DNA of 64,000 nt from Agarophyton chilense (Eukaryota > Rhodophyta > Florideophyceae > Gracilariales > Gracilariaceae): assembly GCA_030374765.1 (NCBI GenBank), contig JARGXX010000003.1:620001-684000 (forward strand). Reading direction: 5' to 3'. Shown here piece after piece: positions 1-10,548 of this stretch. The notes under the pieces were generated by a model. The model saw only the letters and a list, made by a program, of their open reading frames with translations. It was not told the DNA's origin and made no database searches. The stretch's first letter is position 1. Each line of letters begins with the position of its first letter. A program made the position numbers and the translations under genes.

Positions 1-2
1 TT

Positions 3-236
3 GCTTCCGTTCTGCACGTCAACAAGCCGTTCCGCGTCGTCCTCATCACCTTGCTCGCCGCCCTCGTCGGTCTCATTACCGCCGCCCTTCTTGGCGTTGT
101 TCCCTCGCTTCTCATAGCCGCAATCTACTCCTCTGTCCCTTCTCCCATGAGCTCTTTCGAGGCCATCGTCATCGGTTCTGCTCAGGGCCTCGTCATTGGA
201 ATGCTAAACGCTGGTATCTTCCATCGCATTCTATGA
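3..236 (+). CDS. C-terminal end of a membrane protein (partial)
   Basis: The reading frame is open from the window edge and ends at TGA 234-236, so only the last 77 or so residues are visible. The visible part has two hydrophobic stretches: one around residues 12-38 of the fragment, rich in Leu, Val, Ile and Ala, and a second near the C-terminus with Gly and Ala (IVIGSAQGLVIGMLNAG). A short polar loop with Pro and Ser separates them. This fits the last two transmembrane segments of a multi-pass protein. The family cannot be told from this piece. The true start lies upstream of the window; the TTG at 51 is an internal codon, not a start. Confidence 0.55.
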   Translation, partial: ASVLHVNKPFRVVLITLLAALVGLITAALLGVVPSLLIAAIYSSVPSPMSSFEAIVIGSAQGLVIGMLNAGIFHRIL

Positions 237-637
237 TATCTAACCCATGCCAAAGCGCGTTTGAACTATCCGACCACTCCATCATCGCCTCCTGCCCGCG
301 CGTTGAGCGCCTCGTCGTGCTCAGTACTTCGCCGCAGTAGCCCATGTTTCCCTCCAAAAGTCTACTTTTTTTGTGTAGCACACGCACAGCCTTCAGCACC
401 CTTGTATCGACCTATGACTGCGTCCGCCCCACCGCCATCTCAATCTTGCCCACATTTTCAACGCTTCCCGATACCTCTGTATATCTGCGCGCGCCGTGAT
501 GCACTCAATAGCAATCGTTTTGGGCATGTTAGAAAGATTGCTACGCAACACTTGCCCCCTCCCACGCTGAGCGCTCCATGCTCCGATGACGCAGATTTGC
601 TCGTGTACTCATGACTTTACAAATGTAAACGCTCAAA

Positions 638-1671
638 TCATTGGTTTGCCTCTACGTCGGCGGCACCAGACTGACTTTCTTCCCCCTTTTCTTTTCTTGA
701 GGCGCAGGCATCTGAGTCCGCAGAGTCAGAGATAGAATCCTCGGACTTGTAGTTCTCACTCGAGGAGTATTCGAGTACTACTTTACGTTTCGCACGTCCG
801 TCACGCTCCGTCTTAACCTTCTTGCTTTGGCTCTCCTGGCACTCTGCCTCTGACAGTTGCAAATCATCTGCTTCCATCAACTTTTCCGATCGGGGGGCTC
901 TCTTTCGTTTCCGCCGTCTTCTACCTCTTTTTTGAGGTCTCTTTCCCCTCTGTTGCTCACCGCCAGCCTCGTCTTCCTTATAAGCCCCAGTTGAGAGTTG
1001 TTCAAGAATCCAATGCAGCTGCAAAGCGTATCGCTTGGAATGCAGTGTTTCTTTTTGGCTTGCTGTCATGTCCGCTTGAGGGATTCCAGAGCACGCAAGA
1101 GCCCATGGACTAATAGGTTGGCTGTTGCGACTTTCAGGCGTGCACCCGTATTCTTCTAGAAGCTGAATGGTGTACTCCTCCAGCAACAACGCTAAGGGGC
1201 ATTGTTCTCTCCAGTTAGTTCTTGTGCCATTACGGATACTGGATTCGAATTACATACCTGTTTCAAGAGTCTTCAGCGGATCCTCAGATTTAGACGCCAT
1301 TTCCCTCGCCAAATCCAGAAAAGGTTCCCTCGGAGGTTGAGTGCAACGATTTCCTTCAAATTGCACAGCATAGGAACATTCACCAATCAAGTTAGCTTGA
1401 CGCTTTGTATTCTGCAGCACGGGCATAGTTTCTTGCACTCACCTTGAGGTAGACATTCGATTAGCTTATACATATGTTCTAGATCGTCCGTTGAGGTTAT
1501 CTCATTTTTCCCTTTCTTCGGAGGTTTACCTCGAGTTTTGGCTTTGAGAGCTAGGCGATCTTGAACCAATTCCTTTGCCTCAAACTTTGCAAGCTGGTTT
1601 GAAATGAAGCCACGAAGGATTTCGAGGTCTGCTTTCGTGTCTGACGAACTTTCTGTATTTTTCTTTTCCAT
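638..1671 (-). CDS. Three-exon basic, probably nuclear protein of unknown function
   Basis: Inferred exons are 1671-1443, 1353-1258 and 1191-638. Exon 1 begins at ATG 1671 (MEKKNTESSS). Its donor GTGAGT follows CCTCAAG. The acceptor at 1354 keeps phase and has CTAAC upstream; another acceptor near 1396 also keeps phase, so exon 2's 5' end is uncertain. Intron 2 (66 nt) starts GTATGT, has an ACTAAC branch site and ends CTTAG, and also keeps phase. The product is about 290 residues. The first half is helical and charged. The C-terminal half has a strong bipartite-like nuclear signal (KRPQKRGRRRRKRKRAPR), then acidic serine-rich segments typical of disordered nuclear proteins. I do not recognise a family. 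The gene model rests on splice signals and frame only; cDNA would settle it. Confidence 0.55.
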
Positions 1672-3540
1672 GTTGCAGCCCAGGATTTCACAAATATGCC
1701 CTCCAAGTGGACCTGTCAAAGAGGTTTGGGGTCGGTCTTCCTAACTCCACACGAGACAACTGTGGAACGTAGATCAAAAAGAATACGAGGCCAAAGGCTC
1801 ATATTGAGAAGCACGTGAGACTACGTTCTTGAGATACTAAACATGGAGGTGAGCGAACGGTACGGTTCTAAGATGGATATACGAAGGATTTTGAGAGTTG
1901 CCCGAAATTTTTTTTATATCGGAGCACATCAGCGAGAACGATTGCTGTCCCAAGAAAAGCGAACGTTGTAGTGCTGCACACGGCAGGACGTGTGTCGCTT
2001 GGTTTCTATTTGTGGTCTCTAGCTAGAGGATCGATTTCGATCATTTAGAAGTTGACCAAAAGCACAAATTCCTCACGTCGGGAGAAAGTTAGGGTATGAC
2101 GGGAGATACTAGATAGAGAAGAACAAAAGCCGGAACAAGATTCCGTGGTTAATACACTCTGTTTCTTCCTAAAAACCATCTCTGTGCTCCTTTACGGGAA
2201 TCCAGTCTCAGTATCACGTACAACATTGGAAAGAAAAAGTAACACGATGGCCTTCAATTCAAATTGATGGTCCTGCCAAACTGGAGAAGTATGCTTCACA
2301 CTCATACTGGTGAACACGGTTCACTTTGGAAGATAATCGCCAGCCAATGTCTCTGGCACAACTTATGCTTTATTCTGATTCTTTGCCAGCTGCACCTCCT
2401 TCCCTTGGAGACTTGGAGGCGCCATTCTTGTGACACCCCACGTGGCTGTTTATAAACTACTTTTATTCACTCCCACTCCTCAACTACGAGGGCAACCTCC
2501 TCCTTCACAGGGATCTTTAGGAGTCCCGAGATGCGTTGACTGTCCAGCGCGCTTCTCCTGGAACAGTAGAGAAAGCGAGAAGTCCACTACTTCCTCTAAA
2601 TCTTTTTCATAATACGCAAGACAAACCGTACAAATTAAGCATCGGAATTGTCTCCCTGAGCGGTTTTTTGTTGAAGACGGCCGGTCTCTGAACTCGTGAA
2701 GAATCGTCATGTCGCACCGGCAAGTGATTTCCAATGGTCTAGTCTACGTCCTTTGGGGGCATATTGATCTGGAGGTAGTGGGAATCTTTCGCTTCTCAAT
2801 GTATTAAAGAAAAGGAACCGAAGACCGCACCGTTCCAGAAATCCACATCTACAGTACTTGTCTTTAAAGAGCTGGTGGTATGCAAATTGTGTGAAACAGG
2901 CCCCATTCTTTTCGCTGTGTACCAACTAGGCTTTCAATAACCGATTGTTGAAGCCCTCTGATAGTTTCGTCTTAGTTTTCTACAGTCATGGTGTTGATGG
3001 TCTACCATCTTGACATGTCCGAAAGCGCTGAGACACGGAGAAAGACTTGGAAGAAAGCTGGAGACCAGAAAGCTACCTTTCACGGATTCGGTGGCAAAGC
3101 ATATCAACTAAAATCCAAAGAAATGCAATCATTCTGGCTTCGTGCTTCGAAAATCCGGCCCAACGACGAGACATCCAGGTTGTTTCAAAGACATTATTTA
3201 AGATGTGATGAGGTCGCAATCCTCTCTTGCTTTGACATTCTTTCTCTATCCTAGAATAGCATTCGTCTCTTGGAGCCCCCTCTCCTAAGGGCGACGGGGT
3301 ATTTAACTATGAAACCTCTTGAACACCGTCCTCAGTACCAGTCCAGCAATACCGAAGTTCTCGTTCTACGGGGACAAGCATTGGGAATGGCGGTTGAGCA
3401 TTCCTGCGACGAGAGCCTGGTGGACTATTGCGTTCAAGCTGTACATTACAATGGGGACTTCTAAAAAAAAACTTGACAATGATCAACAGTATTTGGCACG
3501 ACTTGGACTGTATGTGACGCCTTCTGCAGTAGTTATTAGA
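1672..3540. other. Gene-poor stretch with a possible zinc-finger remnant
   Basis: No convincing gene. Short open frames occur on both strands but none exceeds 90 codons. On the minus strand at about 2480-2734 one of them encodes C-R-C, then KNRSGRQFRC and a further Cys pair, which resembles a GRF-type zinc finger. The neighbouring frame at 2707-2925 has another Cys-rich patch (KYCRCGFLERC). Neither has a good ATG start or matching codon context, so this may be a decayed gene or chance. Confidence 0.3.
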
Positions 3541-3751
3541 TGTACATTTCTTCGCCGCAAGCGTAATCTAGTTCTGTTTTCCGACACTATTCCTCTTCAG
3601 GGAACGCGATTGTTTACTTGTTGCGATGAAACCCACACTTTAAGCGACTCTTTCAAATGTAAAATTTACCTAGTCTAATAAGATACATCGTGTCAAAGGT
3701 AGTTCGTACCAGCACCATTCAGCTTGTAAATGACACTAGTACAGGTTCTTC

Positions 3752-4249
3752 TTATCCATGGGTGATAGCAATTTTGCGAGAGCCAGGGTGGGTTTTCAGC
3801 GGAATCATCATCTTCAGGAGTCCATCTTTGTGCTCTGCTTTGATCCTGTTTTCGTCAACACTGTCTCCTACTTTGACCTGCAACTCGTATATCATACTGG
3901 CGTTCTTTCCTTCTTCCACTTTCGAGTCAGTTCCACCATTGTCTGCGGCATCATCCTTGTGTTCCTCCACGAATAGCCCGCTGGCCTTGAAACGACGTCC
4001 GCTGATGCATAGATTGGATCCTCGCATCTCAACCCCGACTTGCTCCTTTTGCACGCCAGGAAGCTCAACTTCCAAAAGGATCTTGTCTTGCTCTCGGTGG
4101 TATTCATAGTTTGGCACACGCTTGTCGGTGCCGTCGGAAGCCCTGACGCGGTTTTCCATCTGATCGGCCAGTTGGCGGAGCTGGCGTAACTCACGATTGG
4201 GGAAGGAGAACGGGAAAAGCGGTTCCATCAGGGGGTGCGAGAGTTCCAT
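3752..4249 (-). CDS. Small heat-shock protein, Hsp20 family (copy 1)
   Basis: Predicted 165-residue alpha-crystallin-domain chaperone, acting as an oligomer that holds unfolding proteins. The N-terminal 45 residues (MELSHPLMEPLFPFSFPN) are hydrophobic and aromatic, as expected for the variable arm. The alpha-crystallin domain spans about residues 46-150 and has the typical ELPGVQKEQVGVEMRGSNL and CISGRR strands. The C-terminal tail carries an I-x-I motif (KIAI) needed for oligomer packing. There is no targeting peptide, so a cytosolic or nuclear location is likely. The gene is intronless. It differs from copy 2 at 25695 by two visible residues (Asn/Ser in the linker before SMIYEL, His/Gln next to last). 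A heat-shock element and TATA box lie upstream. Confidence 0.93.
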   Translation of the reverse strand: MELSHPLMEPLFPFSFPNRELRQLRQLADQMENRVRASDGTDKRVPNYEYHREQDKILLEVELPGVQKEQVGVEMRGSNLCISGRRFKASGLFVEEHKDDAADNGGTDSKVEEGKNASMIYELQVKVGDSVDENRIKAEHKDGLLKMMIPLKTHPGSRKIAITHG

Positions 4250-4393
4250 TAGTGGCAGTATGAGATGTATAACGGAGGTAGCGTGAAGCTTGAAGAGTGA
4301 AGCTTGATCGGTGAGTTAGCTTTAGTGTGAGAAGTATGTGTGTAGGGTGATGAACAAGGCAGAGTAGCGCCGAGCGGGAGTGTGTGAGGTGCC

Positions 4394-4427
4394 TTTATAG
4401 ACCCCTAATGGAAGGTGTAGAAAGTTC
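4394..4427 (-). promoter_or_regulatory. TATA box and heat-shock element of Hsp20 copy 1
   Basis: Read on the minus strand, GAACTTTC (4420-4427), a GAA-nn-TTC inverted pair as in heat-shock elements, precedes TATAAA at 4394-4399, about 145 nt before the ATG. A further TTCTAGA-type motif lies near 4490. The same arrangement is found at copy 2, so both copies probably respond to heat through HSF; this is inferred from motif only. Confidence 0.6.
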
Positions 4428-4864
4428 CATGCGTTGCATCAGGGATGCATCAGATCGAGTTGTTTCACGTCGTGGTTTTCCATTGTCTCTAGAAGAACCA
4501 AGAAGACATTGTAAATTGTAAGGGTTTCCATTTAGACCAATGGTGCGGATGCGGCGAGACTTCTAGGCTTCTACCAGAGAAAGAATAAACACGGGGAATG
4601 CGCCGGGCGTGACGGACTACTCGCTGCGGGGATGCGCTCCTGGGCAGAGGAAGTCTCTGGAAACGTCCGTTGCCAGCTCCCATTAATTTGGACGGAGCCA
4701 ATGAGGGGGCAGAATGCAAATTTTATTGCAGTTAATTCACCGATTCACCGGCTCCAAGCTGTCCTTCCTGCGTCTTCTCTCTTTCGAGCTCCGCCAACGC
4801 CGCGACGACTGTCTAGGTTCCCACCGTAACACAACGGTTATCGCTTTCTCCACACAGCGGTAGT

Positions 4865-6038
4865 ACCAGCAAGCAGCCACCCTTTTGCAGCATTTCGCCG
4901 AGCTTGAACAATTGGGCGGAATTGGAACATCACCGACGAACAATGTCGATCTTGCAGCACGGACACATGATTCACAAGTTTGCTTAACTCAAAGAATTCG
5001 TGCTCGACGGTATCCTGCACATACCAATTTATTGGCCAGAATCATAGCATTCGTCTTTGTATAGTTCTTTCGGGATGCTATCGCTTCAAAGTACGTCTAG
5101 ACATGTTTGGCATTCATGATGAGGGATCTCGAAGGATTCGACTCAGCCAACGAACAAGCTATTGTACCATACGACCTTTTAGCGGTCAAGTCTTCCTCAA
5201 AGATTTAATTAACCATCGGCAGACTGCTACTGGAAGATGACAACAAATCCGCACGACTTGTTGACGTAATGTTAGCCGAAACCACATGGGCTCAGTTTAA
5301 CACAGGTTGCACACCCTCGCTGCATCCGGTGGCGAGCTAAAGTAATAGTAAAAGCTGTGATGCGAAAGTGCCCTTTCCGCTAAGAAAGACAGTGGTCTTG
5401 TCATAAAACGCTCCCCACTTTCAAGGCACTTTGAAACTCATCGCGACCAGCGAGGAAGCAAGAAAAAAACGACGAGAGCGTTTATGTCGGTGCTCCAAGA
5501 AAGATTCTGGCCTTTTTTTTTAGGGAAAGAGAACAATCTGTAAGATAGCAATTTGTTTTATGAGAATTTAGAAGATAGCATCCATACTTAGGGACAAGGA
5601 GAAATGACTGTCATTGGTGGTACAGTATCCAGCAGTAGTGTGTATTTATCGCACAAAACAAACACATTTGATAAAAAATATGAGTCGAACCGTGAGCTTC
5701 GTGCCAGTGACCACCCTCTGGATACACCCGTTCTTGTTTCGATGCCGGCCTATCTCATTTTCGGTGCCGGGTTCAGATTTTTGGATTTTGACACAAGACC
5801 AAGAAGGAAATTGCTGGTCTAGAGTTTCCCATTCTGGCCCGAGCTTCTGCCTTGAATGAAAGAAAAGCCTAAAGCTGCGCAAATGTTTTGGCCCGCTGTT
5901 TGAATTTCCTTCCTTTGTGTTCGTACGACAAAAAGGTAGAACTGAGTCCAGTTCAGATTGTTTGTCCATCCCGGGACATGCTCATATTCTCGATATAGAG
6001 ACTGAAAAGAATTCCACACTCCATGCTTTGAAGACAAC
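4865..6038. other. Intergenic region, nothing recognised
   Basis: About 1.2 kb between the Hsp20 arm and the 3' end of the SAC3-domain gene. Small open frames on the minus strand (5646-5969, 5819-6169) have no good start context or family signal, and the second overlaps the end of the SAC3 gene in another frame. It probably holds the 3' untranslated region of that gene. Confidence 0.5.
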
Positions 6039-8519
6039 TTAAAAGTTTTTCTCAGGCACTGCTGAACAACTGCGCCCACTCCACACAAGGAGAGAATCGA
6101 CATTGATATCAGAACGCTGAAGTCTGACTTCTTCTTCGTCGGCACGGAGATAAGCACTTCGCCAGTCATGAACTTCTCCCCCTAAAATGGCAAAATTGTG
6201 GGGCAGTGAAGATATGAAATGCTTCGCCTCGTTTGGACCAAAATTGGGATCGTCTACAGTTGTTTGATTCCATCCTAAAATTCTTACGACACTTTCCAAG
6301 GGAAACAAATTCGGCAGAGAATATACGGGGCTTTCAATCCAAGCGCTCATTTTCAACATTGTCACAAGAGCCCTTTCTCTCATAAAAGGAACCAACCCCT
6401 CGAGGATCTGTCTTACGCGTCCATCAGTCGCCAAGTGAACAATCGCACTCTTTTGAAGGCGATTGAAAAAAAAGACCCAGTTGTTAGCTAGGACTGCTTT
6501 TAGGATTTGTGAGCATTCAAACACTCTCATATCATGTAAAACCTGCCTAGCCGGAAAAGAACGCATTTCTTCGGCAGCTCGAAGCATTGTCTGAGGTTTT
6601 TTCAAAATGCTACGACGACCATTGTCCTTCACACATAAAAATAACATCGATAGAAGCCAGTGACCGACAAACTCGTAGTCCAAATCCCCCCATTCCGTCA
6701 ACTGCTTGACCGATTTCATAAATTCTGAGCAGTGTTTTGCAAAATCATTGAAAGAGCCAACCTGGAGTGCGGCGGAAATCTGCATACGAATACATTCTAA
6801 AACCGTACCAATTCTAGTTCCACGATCACGTAAATCCGCTACCAACTCTGAAAGTTGACTGCAAAGTTTTCCATACTCATATTCTCCATTCTCGTATTCC
6901 TTTTTCAAGGTGCTAACTTTCTCAAGCATTTGAGTTATTCCTTCACGAGTTCGAACAGTATCATCTGCTGGCTCCCACCAGTCGAAAGAAGATCCGAAGC
7001 GCTCGTGGCATTTGACCAGATAGAAGTCTTTTTCCTTTGATACTCTACAGGCAAGCTGAAGATCTTTTGATTCTGCGGACATGGTCCAACCGAAACTCTG
7101 TTCCTTGATCCGAGGTTTGTCTTCTTGAATTCTAGGTTGCTTTTCCGTGAGCCTTTTGTGAGGCATGTATACTGACATATGCGTTTCATATCCATGCCTT
7201 GTATGTGGTTCCTCAGCAATAGCCAGTTTTTGACGATTTACTCTTTCCTCGTTATTTCTTATCAGATGAGGAGTAGCTTCTCCATATTGAGGATACAAGC
7301 TGTAGTCGATTCCAGCAACTAGACCTCGACTAAGTCTACCAGAATCGTTATTCTTCCGCTCAATTTCCATCGACTGATGCATAAGAGGATCTCTCCCGTG
7401 ACCCACATCTCGGGTTGGCTCAGTTCTCATCACGGTATCGTCTTTGGCACCATCAACATTGGTTGCGAGTGGATCCTTCGATGGAGCGGGATGGTCCGTA
7501 CCGTTCGTGGAAAGCTGAGGGCGTTTAACAAGCTGATCTTCATGAACTACAAGCACGTTTGGTTTGATGTCCTCGATCTTTCCATACAATTCACCAGTAG
7601 CAAGCGGTCTCTGACACCATGGTTCTCGTCGTAGTGTACAGTGTTTTTCATGATGATCATAAACAGCCCGGATCTCAGCACGAACTGCAGCAGTGATTCT
7701 TTTGTCATTCTCGGCACGCGCTAGGGCATTGGCATTTCGAAGAGAGCGGGTTGCCCAATCCTTAAATTCTCTTGGCCACTTGTTTAAATCCTCTTGACAG
7801 AACATCGAAGCTTTTTCAGAAAGCTGTTCCTCTCTTTTCTTTCTCAATTGCTCTTCCGTCATTTGTTTCCGAAATTCTTCCTCACTAATTTGACGCTCTA
7901 CTCTGTTACCTTCCTCATCAAGAAGTCCAGAGTTTCTCAAATGTTGATATTGTTTTATATGACCTCTGCTACGATCATGAGATGTCTTACAAGACGGGTC
8001 ATAGAATGATAAATCACATATATAACAATACAGGTCGATTTGGTACTCTTGTTCTTTGTCCACTTTTGGAATGAAACCGCCGCGAGGAGCTTTTTTGTCT
8101 CTCCTTTTTCTTTGCATGTCTGGGTCTTCAATCGGCGGCTTTGATGGCGGATCTTTCGGAATGAAAGAGTGGTTAGGATTATATTGAGGTGGGCGGGATG
8201 GAGGGGGGGGACCGGGTGGCATAGCGTCACTGAAATAGCGTTTTCTCTTTCCACGTTGGTAACTTACACCTCCGTTTGTTGAGTCACGATGCGGAGCCTG
8301 ACGAGGTCCCTGTTGCTGTTCATGATAGTAATTATGGTTGTTGAGCTCGGCTCGTCTGAATTGATCATCATGGCCACGACCTAGACCATTACCTCGACTT
8401 CGGCCGCGACTCTGACCACGACCGCGACCACGACCGCGACCGCGACCGCGACTTTTTCCGAAGAGTTGATAGAACATCTCCCCAGAAAACCGATTTCCAG
8501 AGCCTTGAGATGAAGACAT
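6039..8519 (-). CDS. SAC3/GANP-domain protein of LENG8/THP3 type with matrin-like zinc finger
   Basis: About 826 residues from ATG 8519 (MSSSQGSG); the frame continues upstream without a good ATG. Order of parts: an RGRGRG-rich tract (about residues 20-45), proline-rich disorder, a U1/matrin-type C2H2 finger (YCYICDL ... SHDRSRGHIKQ, about 164-195), a charged coiled segment, the LENG8-like block KWPREFKDW with EPW near 250-300, then a helical SAC3/GANP-PCI region (about 510-775) with MLEKVSTLKKEYENG, FNDFAKHCSEF and YEFVGHWLLSMLF. LENG8/THP3 proteins bind mRNP, THO or proteasome-lid-like complexes and act in nuclear mRNA metabolism or export. The family assignment rests on block order and motif similarity. 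The zinc finger and RGG tract at the N-terminus suggest direct RNA binding. Intronless as read; the last 30 residues match nothing known. Confidence 0.75.
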   Translation of the reverse strand: MSSSQGSGNRFSGEMFYQLFGKSRGRGRGRGRGRGQSRGRSRGNGLGRGHDDQFRRAELNNHNYYHEQQQGPRQAPHRDSTNGGVSYQRGKRKRYFSDAMPPGPPPPSRPPQYNPNHSFIPKDPPSKPPIEDPDMQRKRRDKKAPRGGFIPKVDKEQEYQIDLYCYICDLSFYDPSCKTSHDRSRGHIKQYQHLRNSGLLDEEGNRVERQISEEEFRKQMTEEQLRKKREEQLSEKASMFCQEDLNKWPREFKDWATRSLRNANALARAENDKRITAAVRAEIRAVYDHHEKHCTLRREPWCQRPLATGELYGKIEDIKPNVLVVHEDQLVKRPQLSTNGTDHPAPSKDPLATNVDGAKDDTVMRTEPTRDVGHGRDPLMHQSMEIERKNNDSGRLSRGLVAGIDYSLYPQYGEATPHLIRNNEERVNRQKLAIAEEPHTRHGYETHMSVYMPHKRLTEKQPRIQEDKPRIKEQSFGWTMSAESKDLQLACRVSKEKDFYLVKCHERFGSSFDWWEPADDTVRTREGITQMLEKVSTLKKEYENGEYEYGKLCSQLSELVADLRDRGTRIGTVLECIRMQISAALQVGSFNDFAKHCSEFMKSVKQLTEWGDLDYEFVGHWLLSMLFLCVKDNGRRSILKKPQTMLRAAEEMRSFPARQVLHDMRVFECSQILKAVLANNWVFFFNRLQKSAIVHLATDGRVRQILEGLVPFMRERALVTMLKMSAWIESPVYSLPNLFPLESVVRILGWNQTTVDDPNFGPNEAKHFISSLPHNFAILGGEVHDWRSAYLRADEEEVRLQRSDINVDSLLVWSGRSCSAVPEKNF

Positions 8520-9423
8520 GGTTGTTTTGCTTACCAGGGTGACGGACAAAGAGGCAAAGAAAGATGTAGAAAAACCTTGTCGCACAGGGAAGAATAAGCA
8601 GAACGTTTTTAGCAGAGGGCTTCGGGTTTGGTTGGCACGGTTTTGAAGCGGGAAAACGCAATCCTCCACTACTACGCGTACGTACTGTGGCAGGTAGTTT
8701 CGGAGGGCGACGGGGCGGCAGTGCTGAGGAACTGCAGCAAATGTGACCTATATGGACAAAAATATTGATGCTTTTACAAATGCCAAAGTTTTTTTATAGA
8801 CGCATCTCATCCACGCCCCGCAATGCCGAAAGGTTGGATGGAACTGGTACGCTGGGTACAACCGCGAAGGCCTTTGCTCCTTCTTGAACAATGACACAAA
8901 TTACCAATACTTGTTTCACAATGCTCAGAATCCAATATTATTTCGTCGCCACAAGTCAAAGGTGCGCTCAAAAGCAATATTTCGCGTTGTAGTCAACCGC
9001 GCCTGTGAGCAAGTTGCCATCATTTCTTTACAAATGATCCCTTTCTTATGATTGAAACCGTCAAGTTACCGTCGAACTATCTTCTCCACAGCGAAGTCAA
9101 TTAGGAACAGCTGATGATCCGTGTGCGAAGCGAAGAATATATAAGGGTCCTCGTTCATTTTGGGGATGTACAAGCCCCTCGGCGATCACAATCATCTCGA
9201 TCACAAGCAAAGTCGAGCGAGAGACAACATAATAGACAAAAGATTTTGAGGCCCGCGTTAGTCTGCCAGCATTCCTTGCGGTCAATTTACGTTGATGATG
9301 TACGTAGAATGAAATATGCATGAATGACGCATCTGGGGAATGTGAGTAGACATCGCCTGGTTCGCAAAACTGGTACACTATGTCTTCCAAGTCCGGCTGA
9401 CCTCATCACTCATGTTTATCAAT
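8520..9423. other. Intergenic region between SAC3 gene and PP2Ac
   Basis: About 0.9 kb. The first part, next to 8519, should hold the promoter of the SAC3 gene; the part next to 9423 the 3' end of PP2Ac. No gene, tRNA or repeat recognised. Short open frames at 9097-9390 and 9114-9323 lie on opposite strands of the same DNA and have no family signal. Confidence 0.5.
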
Positions 9424-10548
9424 TTACAAAAAGTAGTCTGGACTACGTCGCGAGACATGGTCTTCTCCTCGCCGCGGCGCCGGATCAAATTGTAAAAAGG
9501 TGTAGTTCTTATTCTCTGCATTTTGTAGCAAGAAAGTGAATGAAGACAAAAAGTTAGAAATGGCCATATAAAACATGCAAAGCATTGGTGTAGAATGAAG
9601 TGGCATAAACATACCGTCCAGTTCCATTATAGCAGCTTGATTTCCGCACCGATAACAGTAGTTGGGAGCAGAGAAAATGGTGACAACGTTTCGGTCGTGA
9701 CACCAGTTGTAGCCCTCCATAACAAGCTGATGAGCTCTAGCAATCAAAGTAATTGAGTTGGAGTGATTGAATTGGTCTGATATATCCTGGCCAAACGTAT
9801 AGCCAGCACCTCTTGGAGATATTCCCCAGCCGCATCTATCATCGGGATCAGACCATAACAAATCGCACATAGGTCCTTCATGAGGAACTTCTTGAACACG
9901 ATCCAGCTCACGAATCTGGTCAAGAGTCTCGATACTAGGAGACAAACCTCCGTGCAAACAAAAGATACTTATTTCGACTAAAGCAGTTAAAGGCAGGTAA
10001 TCAAACATGTCGGTGAAAAACTTCCATACATTAGCGTTTCCATACTTGCGTAAGCATTCGTCATAAAAGCCGTATACCTGGGTGATTTGACGACTTTCGT
10101 GGTTGCCACGCAAAATGGTTACGCGATGGGGGTAGCGCACTTTAAGGCAAACAAGCGCAGTGACAGTTTCAACAGAATAATAACCACGATCGACGTAATC
10201 GCCCATGAAAAGATAATTAGTGTCCGGACAAGTGCCGCCAATTCGGAAAAGTTCAAGCAAGTCATGATACTGGCCATGAATATCGCCGCTAACGGTAACC
10301 GGGCAGTTGACGGCTTGTACATTTGACTCCTCCATTAGAATTTCTCTTGCTTTCTCGCACAGGCTTTTAACCTCCTCCTCTGCCAACGGCTTGCACGATT
10401 CGGAGAGGAGCTGCTCCATGAAACGATCTAGATCAGCATTCGAAAGGGTCATGGTTGAGGAGGCCGGGGCGGGAGGCGCGGCAGCTGGGACGGGGGCAAC
10501 TGTTGGTTGAGGATTCGGCGGGGTGGCATCTACCTCCGCGCCCGACAT
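9424..10548 (-). CDS. Ser/Thr protein phosphatase PP2A catalytic subunit, two exons
   Basis: PPP-family phosphatase with all metal and catalytic motifs: GDIHGQ, GDYVDRG, GNHE, and HGG and RAHQ further on. The C-terminus PDYFL is the PP2A-type methylated tail that recruits regulatory B subunits, so PP2Ac is favoured over PP4 or PP6. Exons: 10548-9615 and 9515-9424. The 99-nt intron (9516-9614) starts GTATGT, has a TTTCTAAC branch site and ends GCAG. Splicing gives [20 protein letters not shown], close to the family consensus. The intron is in frame and lacks stops, so unspliced mRNA would read through. The spliced product is 341 residues against about 309 usual; the extra is a Pro/Ala-rich N-terminus of about 32 residues before the usual start ([14 protein letters not shown]). 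ATG at 10548 opens that extension; an internal Met at about residue 33 is the alternative. Confidence 0.95.
   Translation of the reverse strand: MSGAEVDATPPNPQPTVAPVPAAAPPAPASSTMTLSNADLDRFMEQLLSESCKPLAEEEVKSLCEKAREILMEESNVQAVNCPVTVSGDIHGQYHDLLELFRIGGTCPDTNYLFMGDYVDRGYYSVETVTALVCLKVRYPHRVTILRGNHESRQITQVYGFYDECLRKYGNANVWKFFTDMFDYLPLTALVEISIFCLHGGLSPSIETLDQIRELDRVQEVPHEGPMCDLLWSDPDDRCGWGISPRGAGYTFGQDISDQFNHSNSITLIARAHQLVMEGYNWCHDRNVVTIFSAPNYCYRCGNQAAIMELDGMFMPLHSTPMLCMFYMAISNFLSSFTFLLQNAENKNYTFLQFDPAPRRGEDHVSRRSPDYFL
9516..9614 (-). other. In-frame intron of PP2Ac
   Basis: GT-AG intron of 99 nt (33 codons) without a stop in the gene's frame. If retained it would add a hydrophobic 33-residue insert just before the conserved tail. 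Removal is supported by the fit of the spliced protein to the PP2A family. Confidence 0.9.

Larger units (their letters stand above)
3545..4860 (-). repeat. Inverted repeat arm 1 containing the Hsp20 gene
   Basis: This stretch matches, in reverse complement, 25093-26430. The match is nearly perfect over the promoter, leader and coding region (about 4250-4700 and 3752-4249). It weakens on both sides: past about 4800 towards the centre of the island and below about 3700 on the outer side, where only patches such as the GTTTCATCGC block remain alike. The two arms are about 20 kb apart and point outward. The decay at the edges suggests an old duplication whose core has been kept alike by gene conversion; this last point is inference. 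Confidence 0.85.

Noticed and set aside
5646-6169. Minus-strand frames of about 110 codons after the SAC3 gene
   Set aside because: One overlaps the SAC3 end in another frame and neither has a good start or family signal; they could be 3' untranslated sequence.
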